Positions 13,400 to 24,875 of a DNA stretch of 64,000 nt are shown here, one piece after another. The DNA is from Vanilla planifolia. Its lineage: Eukaryota > Streptophyta > Magnoliopsida > Asparagales > Orchidaceae. The translations under genes and the position numbers were made by a program. Location: NCBI GenBank assembly GCA_023846275.1, contig JAIUJO010000072.1:702501-766500 (forward strand). Reading direction: 5' to 3'. The notes under the pieces were generated by a model. It made no database searches. It was not told the origin of the DNA and worked only from the letters and a program-made list of their open reading frames with translations. Each line of letters begins with the position of its first letter. Positions within the stretch are counted from its first letter, which is position 1.

Positions 13400-15000
13400 T
13401 GCTGAGAGTTTTAGCAATGCTACTTGTCTAGCTCATCGTTGACACTTTCTATTATAGATTCCTTTCAATGAATTAATTCAAAGGCCTAATACTTAATTAT
13501 GAGGCTAAGCCTGCCTTACAATCCATATCCATGCACCTCAAATATAAAATTTAAGCCCTATTAAGGATTATCCACACATCTTTTAAAGTCTAACCATATC
13601 CTTCATAATTCTAGTCATAACAAACTCTTTGGTTGCTAACTATATTCTTTCCCCAACTTAGCTATCTTCTAAGGCCTTACATTGAACTCTCTAAAGCATT
13701 CAAACAAGAAACAAAGGGTCATGCACAAGAAAGTGGCCTTCTAGATTCTCTTAAGGGTTGAAAATAGGACTCCCATGACTTATACAAGCCTTGGTTTAGC
13801 ATTTTCAAAGCAAACCCAATACAAGGGGCAAGTGGCCATAATATTTGATGTAGTGTATTATCTATATTTTTAAGTTCCAAATCATTATTCATATTTGAAT
13901 GTAAGTTTTAAAGTTTTTATATAATGGGTGGAATACTTTCATGCATGGTTTTGCAACACATGTGCTCATTGATAACATGACATGAAGTGAAATAAAATAT
14001 ATCTTTTTGCTTTGTTATGATTTCAAACTTCTTATGAGTAACTACTTATAAAGGAATTCACATGCAAGCTTGAACTCTAACATTTAGCATAGAAATAAAA
14101 GAAAATAAATAAATCATGTCTTAGTTTTGAGACCCATATATATTAGAACTTTGCTATGTTATGATTTAACAATTTTATGACATCAATCACACTAAACCTT
14201 GCCTATTACAAACATATTCTGACTATCTACTTGGATTTAGCATAAGCATACTTCATGATCATGTCTCAATGATGAGATTTTTTCCATCTATAAATGATCA
14301 TTCTTGTTCTATGCTCATGTTATTTTGAGAAGTAAAGCAAAACATGCAAGCATATGAATAAGAATTTCACTAATATTAACTATTTAGTCAATGTCACAAA
14401 TTCTTGCATAGTTCGTTTAGCATAATTTCACAGTGAAGGTATGAAAAATATATTTATAAGCAAATATAAATTCTCTTTAGTTATGGGTATAAGAGGTTCT
14501 CTCTTTTTTTAAATTATGGTTCATGGAAGAAGATCCACTCTCCATTAACAAAAACACTTTCCCAAATATATGCTATTTTAATACAATAGTGAATCTTCAA
14601 TATTATTTAGTTCATAGATATAATTTATTTTATCTTCTGAAGGGTTATCTTAACTAGAATTTCATGTAGATGTCTTCTCCATCAATAGGTGTTTGTTGGC
14701 AACAAAATATAACTCCATCACCTCTAATTTCTTATTGGTTATCTTGCTTTCTACACGAGTATTCCTTTTCTTGGCCACTCAAAATCTAATTTTGGCTAGA
14801 ATTTTCCAATACCAATGCAAAATTATCATAGAGGCTTAATTTGACTCATTAATACTTCCATAAGCCACACTTTTGCTCTAAGAAAAACTAGTGTGATTTG
14901 TTTTATGCCGCAACTTTCCATGTTAAACCTCACTTAATTATCCCCTTTTTAGTTTGCCAAATTTTTCTACTTTAATTTTTGAATCTATGTATGATCTGGC
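13400..15000 (-). pseudogene. Copy B counterpart of the unidentified coding-like segments
   Basis: This is the region of copy B that aligns with 9,084-10,588 of copy A. Minus-strand words shared with A include EFVMTR near 13,627-13,610 and ALLKLSAHYKLSFG near 13,430-13,390, against IQLLKLYADCKLRF in A. Decay is stronger than in A and no long open frame remains. Sharing of protein-level words between two diverged copies is the main reason to think the ancestor was coding. Confidence 0.3.
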
Positions 15001-15188
15001 AAAAAGAAATTTTGGCATCTATTCTTCTTTCTCATGTATTTTATCTTAAGATATTCCTACAAGCAACACAATTAATTTTTTTTCATTTTAATATTCTTAT
15101 TTTGACTGATTAACTTACTCCTAATTTTAAGATATCCCATCCATGTCTTCATTTTTCAATTATTATTTGATAAGAATAATATTAAAGG

Positions 15189-15206
15189 ATAATAATAATA
15201 ATAATA
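15189..15206. repeat. AT-rich trinucleotide run, copy B
   Basis: Short (AAT)n run at the position corresponding to 10,788 in copy A. Confidence 0.8.
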
Positions 15207-15595
15207 TATACAAAATTACAAGCTAATTTTAAAGCTTGAAGGTTAATGATATCATGACTTATGTGTTACAATTCAAGTATTTATAATCAGACATATTTCA
15301 AATTCTTAGATTTGAAATTCAAAATTTGAAAATTTAATATGCACATATTGAAAATCTAAATTTATTCAATTCGAATATCAAATTATAGTTCATAAAAAAG
15401 TCATTCCTTGGTCTACTAAATTGAAATAATATGGTTAAGAATGTGGGGTATAATAGTACTGAGATCTCGCTTTTAAATTTTGAGTTGAATATAATCTGAG
15501 ATAGCTTATATTGTTCACTTTAGGTGTACTCCATGTCATTATGATTGCACTTGCATACTCTAATGGATAAATATGCTAAAAAAACTCTTTTTTGG

Positions 15596-18500
15596 GCCAT
15601 TATATTATGACAATTATGGAACCTCCAACTTTAGCCTTAAATATCCCTTCAAATTTGGTACTATTCATTTTGATTCTTTTTTAACATCAACATTAGATCC
15701 TTAAACAAAATAAAATTTCTAGGGCAAATGATTTGGATGATTGCCCAAGCATACGTTTTTTTGGACATATATTATTCATTATAAAAATTCATTGTCAAAA
15801 TTTTGTGATGACACTTTGACAAAATATTATCCAAATAATACTATGTATCAAATACGAACATTGACTATGAGAAGTTACAATTCTAGTTTTTTGTTATCTA
15901 TCTAAAATGGTGGGCCTGATCAATCAACTTAAAAAAGTGTCATAAAGGATTGGCATTGTTGTGCTACTTTACACAAACTTTACTTGATTCAATAGTGCAT
16001 CACATGTTTAATGAAGCCAATTCTCCCAATTGATACATTGAAGTAATACTTGCTTGTAGTTAGACATAGTCAATCATTGACTTGTCAAATTATGCCCTCT
16101 AGGTGTAGCAATTGTGATATCAAACACCAAATACGAGTATTGCAATCACTCAAAGCATGTTTTATGAAAAAAAAATGTAAGTCAAGAAATGTACCAAATT
16201 GGAAATCGCTAAAAAATTGGGTCAAAATAGTGGTGGCCAAATTTTATACATAAGCATACAATTACAAACATCTCATCATGAGAATGTTGAAACATGCATA
16301 TTATAATTATTTGATGGGAATAACATTTTCTTTGAATTTATAAAGCTATTATTAATAAATGAAATTACTTATTTTAATCCATCTATTTAACAAAAAGAAA
16401 AGCTTCTCCATTATCCTATTGTAAATTGCTCTTTTGCTAGTAAACATTAAGATAGTGGATGTGAGAGTGGGAGAGGAGGAGAGATGGGATAGCTATTGAG
16501 GAAGGAGAAACAAAAACAATGCCATCCCTTATAAATAAACCAAAGAGATTAGGGAAGGAAGGAGTGGGGGTATTTTAAGATTTTTTGGTAGATGTCACTT
16601 CTCCTGGTAATGGTGCAACTTAAGCTTTCTCCACAAGTTAAGGCTGCTTATGAGCTGAAATGGCGGTCAAAAGAGATTGATGACTATTACAACTTTTAGC
16701 TAAAAATTATCGTACACATGAACATACTTATATATTAATGACTAAAGACAATAGAAAGCTTCCATGCTAAGTGTAAAATGGCAATTGTCTTCATTCATTT
16801 TAGTGCAAGTAGTGTCTTACTAGTACGATGATGCAAATTTGAGCATATAAATGTAGTATCTATCATTAAAGTATGAAAGTCTTAGTGGGTCAATATGATT
16901 GAGGTGTGGATTTCATGTTAAATTATAGATCCAAATTGTTTGAGACATGAATAAATTTTGTACAACATGGTCCTTGATAGCATAACAAAGATTTATGTAT
17001 TGTTAGTTGTTGGTTCACTATGACGCATGAATCATATAGCATGATTAGACATTGTTCTGTACAACTGGCAATTAGAACATAGTTAAGTCATGTTTTGTTT
17101 CGTACAAAATAAGAGTTAGAGTATAAAAATTATTTGTTGAACATGTTTATTATGACCATCTATTTGATTTTTAATATATGCTATTCATTACAATAGGTTT
17201 TATTTTTATGATTCTAATATTAAACTGGTAAGATTATTGAAATGGAATTATTTGACCATTACAAATCCCTCACCATAATATATGATAAGTTAAATCCTAT
17301 TATATGATATCATGACTACAAAATAAAAGAATACATTTTCTTAAACAAGCTTTTAGAAAGTACATTTATAAGGAAAATTAAACTTTTTTTAAAAACTATT
17401 CACATTAAATGTTGTAAAGGATGAGAATAATAGATAAAATGAATTGAAAAATAATAAAAGAGACCTTACTAATGTTAGTTAGGCGAACCAATTAATAATG
17501 ATGTAAGTGGCTCATTAAATATTACTTTATAATAATAGGAATGTCTGGTGACATGACATTGTATGGAATAACCCTTTTTCTTGCAAATGTTAAAATTTTT
17601 CTATGGATATTTATGATTATTGGTATATTTAATTTCATCAAACTACTACATGTATATCTTTTTAGTAGTATAACACTATAAATCAATACCCATGATAAAA
17701 GAGAAAAGGTCAAATAGATAGAAGGAAAGAGAAGTGGCTAATATAGCATGAGGAAAAGCATGACATTATTTGGTAGAAATTTGATTGATGTTAGATACAT
17801 GTTGTACATCACCATTGTTGTCATGGTGTTCAACCTCACCCATTTTGTTTTATTTGATTTTATGAAAACCTTGATATTTGTAATGTACTTCGTGAGTGAA
17901 TTTTTAAATTTTAAATAGTTGATGTTTATGTTCGTGGGAGAACATAGAATCGAGTAAATGTTAGAACAAAAGAAGATTTTTGTTGGAGTGCCACACCACC
18001 AAGGGGATCATTTTGATTTTAAATTTACATATTTCATTTTTATTTTGACAATATTGTTGACCATAGTAAAAATCATTTTTCCAAGGAATAAAAATAAAAT
18101 TTTATCATCACCAAAATCAAGATTTAAATTTCCCTCATAAGAAACATATGGGTTCCAATACTTTGATCATCTTTAAAATCACCTTATGATGACCACATCA
18201 TTGAAAACCTCGTTCAATGAGTTGTTCCAAAACTTAAATTTAGAAAAACCTAGTTCTAGTTCACCTTAGCCTAAACCTCTTAAATTAGTTAGAGTTCATA
18301 TGGGCTATGAAACTATAAGCACAAAGCATGACTCTTGAATCCATATGATACTGTGTCAGGTTAAGTAATCACACCTAGACTTATTATGCACTTACTGGTA
18401 AGCAAGGGTATTGATTGTTAGAGTGAATTTGGAAGCAACCAACCCTACATGTTTGGTTCATTTTATGAGCATATGTAATACTTTACATCGTTCTAAGTAT

Positions 18501-19853
18501 GATGAAAAGGAGTGTGGGATTAAAATTCTTATGCATTTCTTTACACATCCTTTCCAAATTGTAGAGGTCACTGTGTGCTTTAGATCTTACAGCAAGATCA
18601 AATAATCCAAAGTTCCTTTATTTTTCTTAAATCTCATAAATTGAATTCTAACCATTCCATCATGCACTTTTCAAGATAAAAAATTTGAAAATTCATCTAT
18701 ATTTTTAAATCGCATAATTCAAATGTAATCATCTAATCACAAAAATTATGTCATCCAATGGTCAAAGCATCCACTACCTTTCTAAGCAAAACATATTCAT
18801 ATTTGGTCAGTTGATCAAATAATTTATGTGATAACAATTAAAATTAAACCTTTAAAAAATCATTTGTATGACTCTCATTTATGTTCATCTAATCAATAAA
18901 TGGATAGACATAATGATATTCGATGGATTGCAATGGCTATTTTTTAAGCACCATTGTGCCAACCAACTTATTATTTTGTGTAACAACTTTTTTTGAATAG
19001 GTATTATTGAAATTGATTTTTTTCAACCCATAATCGCTAAATGTTATGTTTGGTAACTATTATTAACTATCTTTTGCTTGCAAATAATAGTTTTTAACAT
19101 GGTTGATTGATTAATGATTGAAGAATAGTACATTCTACTAAATTTAAGCCATAGTTGTTAGCACTCATTATTATTTCCATTTGCTACATTGTTAATTCTT
19201 CAGGCTCCAACACTCCATCCAGCTTCAATGGGCTAAGCTTTTATTATTTTATTCTTAATGGATTCAAATAACCATAATACAATTGTTCTTTCTTATATAT
19301 TTCAAAAAGCTTATTTCTTTTTTTATACATAAATCTCAAATCTATCTTTTCTACTTGCTTTTATTCATTTGAAGCCAATATTAACCTATTTATTTTTTTT
19401 CAATATTGTGAGGACAATGTGATATATTAGTTGGTTTGGTTTTTGCCTCGTTTTTTATCGAAAGTGAGGGGGCTAGTAAATTTAGGCTTGAATTTGAGAA
19501 GAACCCCAAAAGGTCATTGGTGTACTTTATGATTATTTGAAATTTTTTATTTAACAAAGTTGATTTGAAATTTAAAAGAAAATTGATATTTTTTAAAGTA
19601 AATTTTAAATTTCTATATAATTATTTATAATGATTTTTTAAATCTTATTAGATAACCTAAAGTAGTCACTATTAAAAAATGTTTCAAAATAAGTTTTTTA
19701 GAAGTTAAAATTTTTATTGCAAGTAATTTACTCTTCTACTACTAAGTAGTGCTACAATTTGTTTAGAAGTTTCCTCCCTTTCTTGTGGGAAGAAGTTAGC
19801 TAGAAAGATCAATATCCTATACTAATGCTTTAGTGAATTTAACTGAGGGTGCA
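15596..19853. other. AT-rich intergenic DNA between the duplication and the Copia fossil
   Basis: No gene is recognised. Open frames here (for example 16,050-16,253 plus, 17,522-17,713 minus, 18,411-18,605 plus) are short and without a known domain. No LTR, TGGTATCAGAG-type primer-binding site or polypurine tract was found before the Copia fossil. The end of this stretch (after about 19,450) could include its decayed leader. Confidence 0.65.
16450..16690. other. Purine-rich, less AT-rich patch
   Basis: On the plus strand this patch is rich in GAGAGG/GGAGGAG-like words, followed by TATAAATA near 16,531 and a run of GGAAGG/GTGGGG. It stands out from the AT-rich surroundings. There is no clear open frame. 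It could be a relic of a transcribed leader or of an unidentified element. I see no support for calling a promoter. Confidence 0.3.
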
Positions 19854-20365
19854 CTATCCAATAGACCACCACTCTTTTTTGGCAAGGAAATAATTGAGCT
19901 AATGTATACTCCATTTAAATTTCTTATTAGGAAAAATTTAAAAGATGTGTTTAATGAAATAAACATGGAGAAAAAAAAAATAAGTGTATAATAAAATAGT
20001 ACTACTATAAATATTTTATATTATGCTTTAAATTCTATGAACTTTAATAGAATAACGAATTTCAAACTATTTTTTAAAATATGATGCGCATTAAATGAAA
20101 CTTATGGAGGTACATCTTTATTTATTGAAATTTAAAAAAAAATTGATAACACTAATTTATGATTTGTTCAAAATTCTTTCTAATGAATTTATTAAAAGTG
20201 TTTTTTGCTAAATCTACAAATATTAAAAATGGACTTGCTAATTTTTGAAGACTTATATCTATTTATGAATAGGTAAAGAAGATTCTTAGAATTTTATGGA
20301 AGAAGTGTTGTCCTTTGATCACTTCCATCAAGATTGCTAAGAACATTTCTATCAATACATTAGAT
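19854..20365 (+). mobile_element. Copia fossil: gag (UBN2-like) region
   Basis: Three landmarks of plant Copia gag occur in order. SNRPPLFFGKE at 19,857-19,889 matches the usual N-terminal NRPPLFxGxNY. INILYYALNSMNFNRI at 20,007-20,054 matches the family's NALxCALxxNEFNRI. VKKILRILWKK at 20,273-20,305, followed by LITSIKIAK, matches VRKILRSLPKxWxPKVTAIxEAK. Gag proteins of this type form the particle that packages the element RNA. This copy is a relic. Confidence 0.8.
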
Positions 20366-20623
20366 GGCCTATGAGTGAGGTCACAACAAATGAGCTAGAG
20401 ATGGAGAGGAAAAAAAGAAGAAGTCTTAATTAAGAAGAAGAAAGTAAAGAAGAAAAATCAAACAATGACAACAAAGATTTAGGAAAACATTTAAATAATG
20501 CAGTTTATAGAAAAGGATGGTATAACACTAATCTCATAGGCTTTATTTAATGTGCTTCAAATAAAAGGAAGGTATAGGAATCAAATGTCTAAGAAAAATA
20601 TAAGAGAAAATGACAAGATCATT

Positions 20624-20665
20624 TGTGACGAAAGTGGAATAGAGGGACATACCTTACACGTATGT
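20624..20665 (+). mobile_element. Copia fossil: gag zinc-knuckle segment
   Basis: The segment reads CDESGIEGHTLHVCPVAQER, with the spacing of the CCHC RNA-binding knuckle of gag (usual form C-Y-x-C-x-x-x-G-H-x-x-x-x-C-P). The trailing Pro and basic/polar residues also fit the family. In an active element this part binds RNA during packaging. Confidence 0.65.
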
Positions 20666-21202
20666 CCTGTGGCACAAGAAAGACTTAGAATAATTAAGAA
20701 TGTACTATAGAAGGGGAAGCAACCTATGAAAACATCTTTGGAAGCACCTTGAGTCATTAGGCTGAGACTTGCACCCGTGGAGAGAAACAGAATAATGATA
20801 TTGCTATCTTATATGATGGCTAATGAGGATAAACATGAACAAAGAACATCAACAAGTGAGGAAAGAATATGTTATTTTAATGAGAAATAAGCTCAATAAT
20901 TACATTGTATTTGAAATAAATATGAACTTTTGGATAGAAGATATGAGGAACTAAAAAATGAACATAGTGAATATTTTTGTAACAATGACCATATTCTAAA
21001 AACTCCTAACACACTTTTAATGAACATGTAAAAGAATAATAATGGATTAGCAAAACAATTAATGTGTCTGCATGTTTAATTCATTACAAAATGGAAAATT
21101 TATTATGGAGATAGTTTTGTTACAAATGCCAAAAGATTTCATATGTAGTCACATAATGGTAATGACAACATTTTACATGATGATAATAAAATATTTACAT
21201 GA

Positions 21203-21244
21203 CATTATTGCAAGCAACTTGGCCATACAACAAATGCTTGTAGA
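21203..21244 (+). mobile_element. Copia fossil: second CCHC-like segment
   Basis: The segment reads HYCKQLGHTTNACR, the C-x4-GH-x4-C core of a zinc knuckle. Some plant Copia lineages carry a second such motif after an acidic linker, and the stretch before it (around 20,900-21,000) is rich in charged residues as expected. This ties the gag and pre-integrase parts into one element. Confidence 0.65.
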
Positions 21245-21688
21245 ATTGGAGCTAATATTTACTCTAAATGTCCAACATTTACCAAGGTTATTAAAGAAAA
21301 TAGTCAATCATATGCTCTAGAATGTGCTGGAACAAAAATAATTTTGATTCATTTATCAAACATTAATTTTGGTATGTTGGCATGACTTTCATCCATGATT
21401 GAGGAAGACATGTAGTTCACACAACACTTGAAATATTATCTATTTACCCAACAAAAGGCCAATGATGGAAGAGAATTACCAGTTGGTGACAACTAAATAA
21501 AATATATCAAAAGAATAAGTACCATTCGAAACTCGACGTTTGCCATCACTAAAGTTTTATTTGTTGAAGGTTGAACGTAAACGTTTCTTGGCACAAGTCA
21601 ACAATGTCATTGCAATTTTAGGATATCATTTGATTCAATTGGATATAAACTTAGCAATAATTAAAATGAAATACTTATTACACCTATA

Positions 21689-21985
21689 GGAAATAATATT
21701 TATTTACTTGATTTAAAAATAAATAATAGTTAATAAATAAAATGTTTTGCTTCCTATGGTGGTCATTATAACTTATTAAATAGGAAGCTTTATCATTCCA
21801 GCACACATAAGCTAGGAAAAATAAATAAACATAGCTTAGTTAGAGGCTCGTACAAATTAACTTTTATTGATGATCGTTTATTTTGTTCCTGTACTTTTGG
21901 TAATGAAGCAAAGTTTGTTTTTAAAATAAAAAGGGTGAAACACTTAAAAGGCCTTTTGAACATCCACATATATGTTTTATTGGTC
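21689..21985 (+). mobile_element. Copia fossil: GAG-pre-integrase region at the array edge
   Basis: GNNIYLLDL near 21,689 matches the GNNxYxxDL that leads into the pre-integrase domain. LYHSSTHKLGKINKHSLVRG from 21,788 then matches the family's LWHRRLGHxNxxxxxxLxxxxLVRG. KFVFKIKRVKHLKGLLNIHI follows, where K/S-x-F-x-x-K-x-x-x-x-x-x-P-L-x-L-x-H-x-D is usual. The similarity runs right up to about 21,980 and is then replaced by TG repeat, so the break lies at the very start of the integrase. Confidence 0.7.
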
Positions 21986-21990
21986 TTATA

Positions 21991-24869
21991 CTCTACATGT
22001 GAGTGTGTGTGTGCATGTATGTAGGTGTGTATGTTAGTGTGTGCATGTGTATATGCACGTGTTTTTGTGAGCTTTCATTTGTATGTGGTGTGTGTTTGTG
22101 TGTGCTTGTGTATGATGCATTAATGTGGGTGTGTGTGCATTTTTGTGTGTATTTATGTGTTCATTTGTGTGTGTGTGTGTGTGTCTCTATGCTTGTGTGT
22201 ATTTGTGTTTCTATCTTTGCATGTCCATGTGTGTGTACCTTCGCAAGTGCTTGCATGTGCATAGGTATGTGCATGTATGTGCATGTGTGGTTGTACATAT
22301 TTGTGTGTGTGTGCATGTGGTGTGTGTGCATGCATTCATGTGTATGCATATGTATGAATGTATGCATGTGTGTATTTATGTGTGTGCATGTGTTTGTGTT
22401 CACATGTGTGGTTGTGTGCACAAATATGTCTGTGTTTACATGCATGTTTTCATGCACATGTATCTATTGTGCATTTTTGTGTGCATGTGCATGTGCATGT
22501 GTTATTGTGTGCATCTACTCATGCATGTGCATGTGTCTGGTATGTGTGCACATTTGCATTTGTGTATGTGTGCGTGTGCACGAGTAAGCATATATGTGTG
22601 TGTGCATGGATGAACATTTCTTTGCATGTGTGTGTGCATGTGTATGTGTTTATGTGTGGGCATATTTGCATGTATGTGTGTGAGCACTTTTGTCAATGTG
22701 CATATGTGTTTGCATGTGAATGCCTCTATGCGTGTGCATGCCTCTGTGCATGTGCATGTGTGTTTGTTTTTGTACAAGTGTGCTTAAGTGTGCGTAAGCA
22801 CATTTCTGTGCACATGTGCATGTGTGTGTAAGTTTATATGTGTTGTTTTCTTGTGTGTGTGCGTGTGTGTGTGTTGTGCATCCATATGTGTGTGTACATG
22901 TGTGTGTATGTGTGTTTACACAACTATGCCCATCTATGCATACATTTGTGTGGGTCATTTTTTGTGTTCAAGTGTGCATGTGTGCACGTGTTCATGGCTA
23001 TTTGTGTGTATGAATGTTGATGTGACTTCCTAAATGCATGAGTGTGGTTGTGTTTTTGTGTGCTTAGTTGTGCATATTCTTGTGTCTACATGCTTGCCTG
23101 CGTGTATGAGTGTGTGTCTGTGCGAGCACCTTCATGCATGCTTGTGTGTGCATGCGTCTATGAATGAGGGGTGTGATTGTGTTTGTGTGAATGTGTGTAA
23201 GTGCATGCGTGTTTGTTTTTTGCACATGAAAACAAGATTGTATTTTTGTTAGAAGTGTATGTGTGTTTGTGTATTCATGTGTGTTTGTGCATAAGTGGGT
23301 GCATGTGTATGTGAATGTGTGATTTATGTGCATGTGCTTTTGTACATGTATGTGCATTTAAGTTAATGTGTGTGTGCATGTGTTTACGTGTAACTATGTT
23401 ATTGTGCATGTATGTCTTGGTGTGCATGTGTGCTTATGTGTATGTGTGTGTGTGCATGTGTGTGATTACACATATGTTTGTGTCAATGTGTGTGCATATG
23501 TGTGTGTGTGTGTGTGTATGTGCATTTCTACATGTCTGTATGTCTACTTGTGTCCCTCCATGATTATGTTTTTGTGCATGTGCTTGTGTATTTTTATATG
23601 CATACATGCACATGTGTGTGAATGTGTGTGTGTGTGTGTATGCATATTTGTGTTTGTGTATGTTTGTGTGTACATGTATGGTTGTGGGTGTGTGTGAGCA
23701 TGCATGTGTGTGTACATGTGTGTGAGTGTGTGCCTCTATTTGTGTACATGTGAGCATATGTTTGTTTATGTACTTGTGCACATGTTTGCATGCATGTGTG
23801 TACGTATGTCTGTGTGTGTTTATGTGTGTAGGTATGTGTGTGTGTGTGTGTTTGTGTGCATGTATTAACCTATGTGTATATGTCTATGCTTCATTCTTGT
23901 ATGTGCATATGTGCATGTGTGTGACATCACCTGTGTGTATGTGTGCATATGTTCATGTGCATGTGCATGTATTTGTATGTGTGTGCATGTGTGTGTGTGT
24001 TCATGCATCTTTTAATTTGTATGGATGTATGCACTTGTGTGCATGCTTGTGTAGTTATGCATACATGTGTAAGTGTACATGTGCATACATGTGTTTGTAC
24101 ATGTGTCTGGTTGTGTGCGTGTTCATGTGTGTATGTGTGTGTGTGTTTGTGCTTGTGTGTGGATGCATATATGCTTATGTGTGCATGTGTGCATTCATGT
24201 GTGTTTCGATCTATGTGTACTTGAGTGTGTATGAGTGCATCTATGTGTACATGTGTGTTTTTTCCTACATGTGCATGTGTGTGTGCAAGCATCTACAAAC
24301 ATGCATGTTGCATTTTGCATGTCTACACATATGTATTGCATGTCTATAAGCCTTTGTGCATACATGTGTTGTGCATCTGTGTGTGTGCACATGCGCTAGT
24401 GCATGTGTGTGTGTGTTTGTGTTAATGTGCATAGGGGTGTGTGTGTGTGTGCATGCATCATGTTTGTATGTGTGTGCACGTTGGTGAATGTGTGTGTGTG
24501 TGTCTATGTATGTGTGTGCATATGTGTTCTTATGTATGCATGGGTGCATACATGGGTGCAAGCATGCATGTGTGTGTGTGTCTGCTTGCATGTATTTGTG
24601 TGCTTGTACGTATGTGTATGTTTGTGTGCATGCATAAGTTTGTGTGTGTGTGTGTGCATGTGTATGCGTAGGTATGTGTGTGTGTAGTTTGTGTTGTGAG
24701 TGCTATCTTTGCATTTACTTGCATGTATGCATGTTTGTGGGATTGGTTGTGCTTGTGTTAGTGTGTGTATGTGCATGTACGTACAAGTGCAAGTGTGTGG
24801 TATACGTATTCCTGTGTGTGAGTGTGCATGTGTGTTCGTGCGTGTGCACAAGTTTATGTGTGAGTGTGT
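21991..24869. repeat. CA/TG array, left arm (TG on the plus strand)
   Basis: About 2.9 kb in which the plus strand is built of TG dinucleotides with TGCATG, TATG and TTTG variants. Purine and pyrimidine alternate almost throughout. It belongs to the same repeat family as the CA-rich DNA to the right but in opposite orientation. It begins abruptly after TCTTATACTCTACATG at the Copia edge. Open frames of up to about 200 codons, made of Cys, Val and Met on the plus strand and His and Thr on the minus strand, are compositional artefacts. I did not find the 1.55-kb higher-order unit in this arm. Confidence 0.93.
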
Positions 24870-24875
24870 ACACAC
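24864..24875. repeat. Palindromic switch point of the array
   Basis: GTGTGTACACAC is a perfect 12-base palindrome exactly where the plus strand changes from TG-rich to CA-rich. The flanks beyond it are not good mirror images of each other, so this is a join between two differently oriented parts of the array and not a long fresh hairpin. Confidence 0.8.

Larger units (their letters stand above)
11105..15595. repeat. Segmental tandem duplication, copy B
   Basis: This is the second, longer copy, head-to-tail with copy A. Its end (around 15,575-15,595) aligns with the end of copy A (around 11,098-11,112), and its start aligns with the start of A near 7,381, as expected of a simple tandem duplication. 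It differs from A by many small changes and by one larger segment of roughly 0.6-0.8 kb between about 12,470 and 13,320. That segment is either an insertion here or a deletion in A. Frames that are partly open in A are more broken in B. No intact gene is present. Confidence 0.8.
19854..21990 (+). mobile_element. Ty1/copia LTR-retrotransposon fossil, 5' part of the internal region
   Basis: An old, broken element on the plus strand. The parts appear in the family's usual order: gag, zinc knuckle, a charged linker, a second knuckle-like segment, then the GAG-pre-integrase region. It stops where the CA/TG array begins, before the integrase core, reverse transcriptase and RNase H. It carries many breaks spread over its length and cannot be functional. 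No LTR is recognised at the left, and no right half lies inside the window. Without two LTRs it cannot be dated directly, but decay throughout suggests a very old copy. The words match plant Copia gag proteins (UBN2-type), which supports a plant genome. The array may have arisen inside this element or been joined to it by a rearrangement. Confidence 0.8.

Noticed and set aside
16531-16545. TATAAATA as a promoter TATA box
   Set aside because: Such words are common in AT-rich DNA and no gene follows.
19450-19853. A left LTR and primer-binding site of the Copia fossil
   Set aside because: No TG...CA-ended repeat pair and no TGGTATCAGAG-type site could be recognised. With no second LTR in the window, the call cannot be supported.
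22003-22587. A 194-codon plus-strand Cys/Val/Met frame just after the Copia edge, as a possible metallothionein-like or membrane protein
   Set aside because: The same TG-repeat artefact. The hydrophobic look comes from Val, Cys, Met and Phe codons made of TG-rich triplets.
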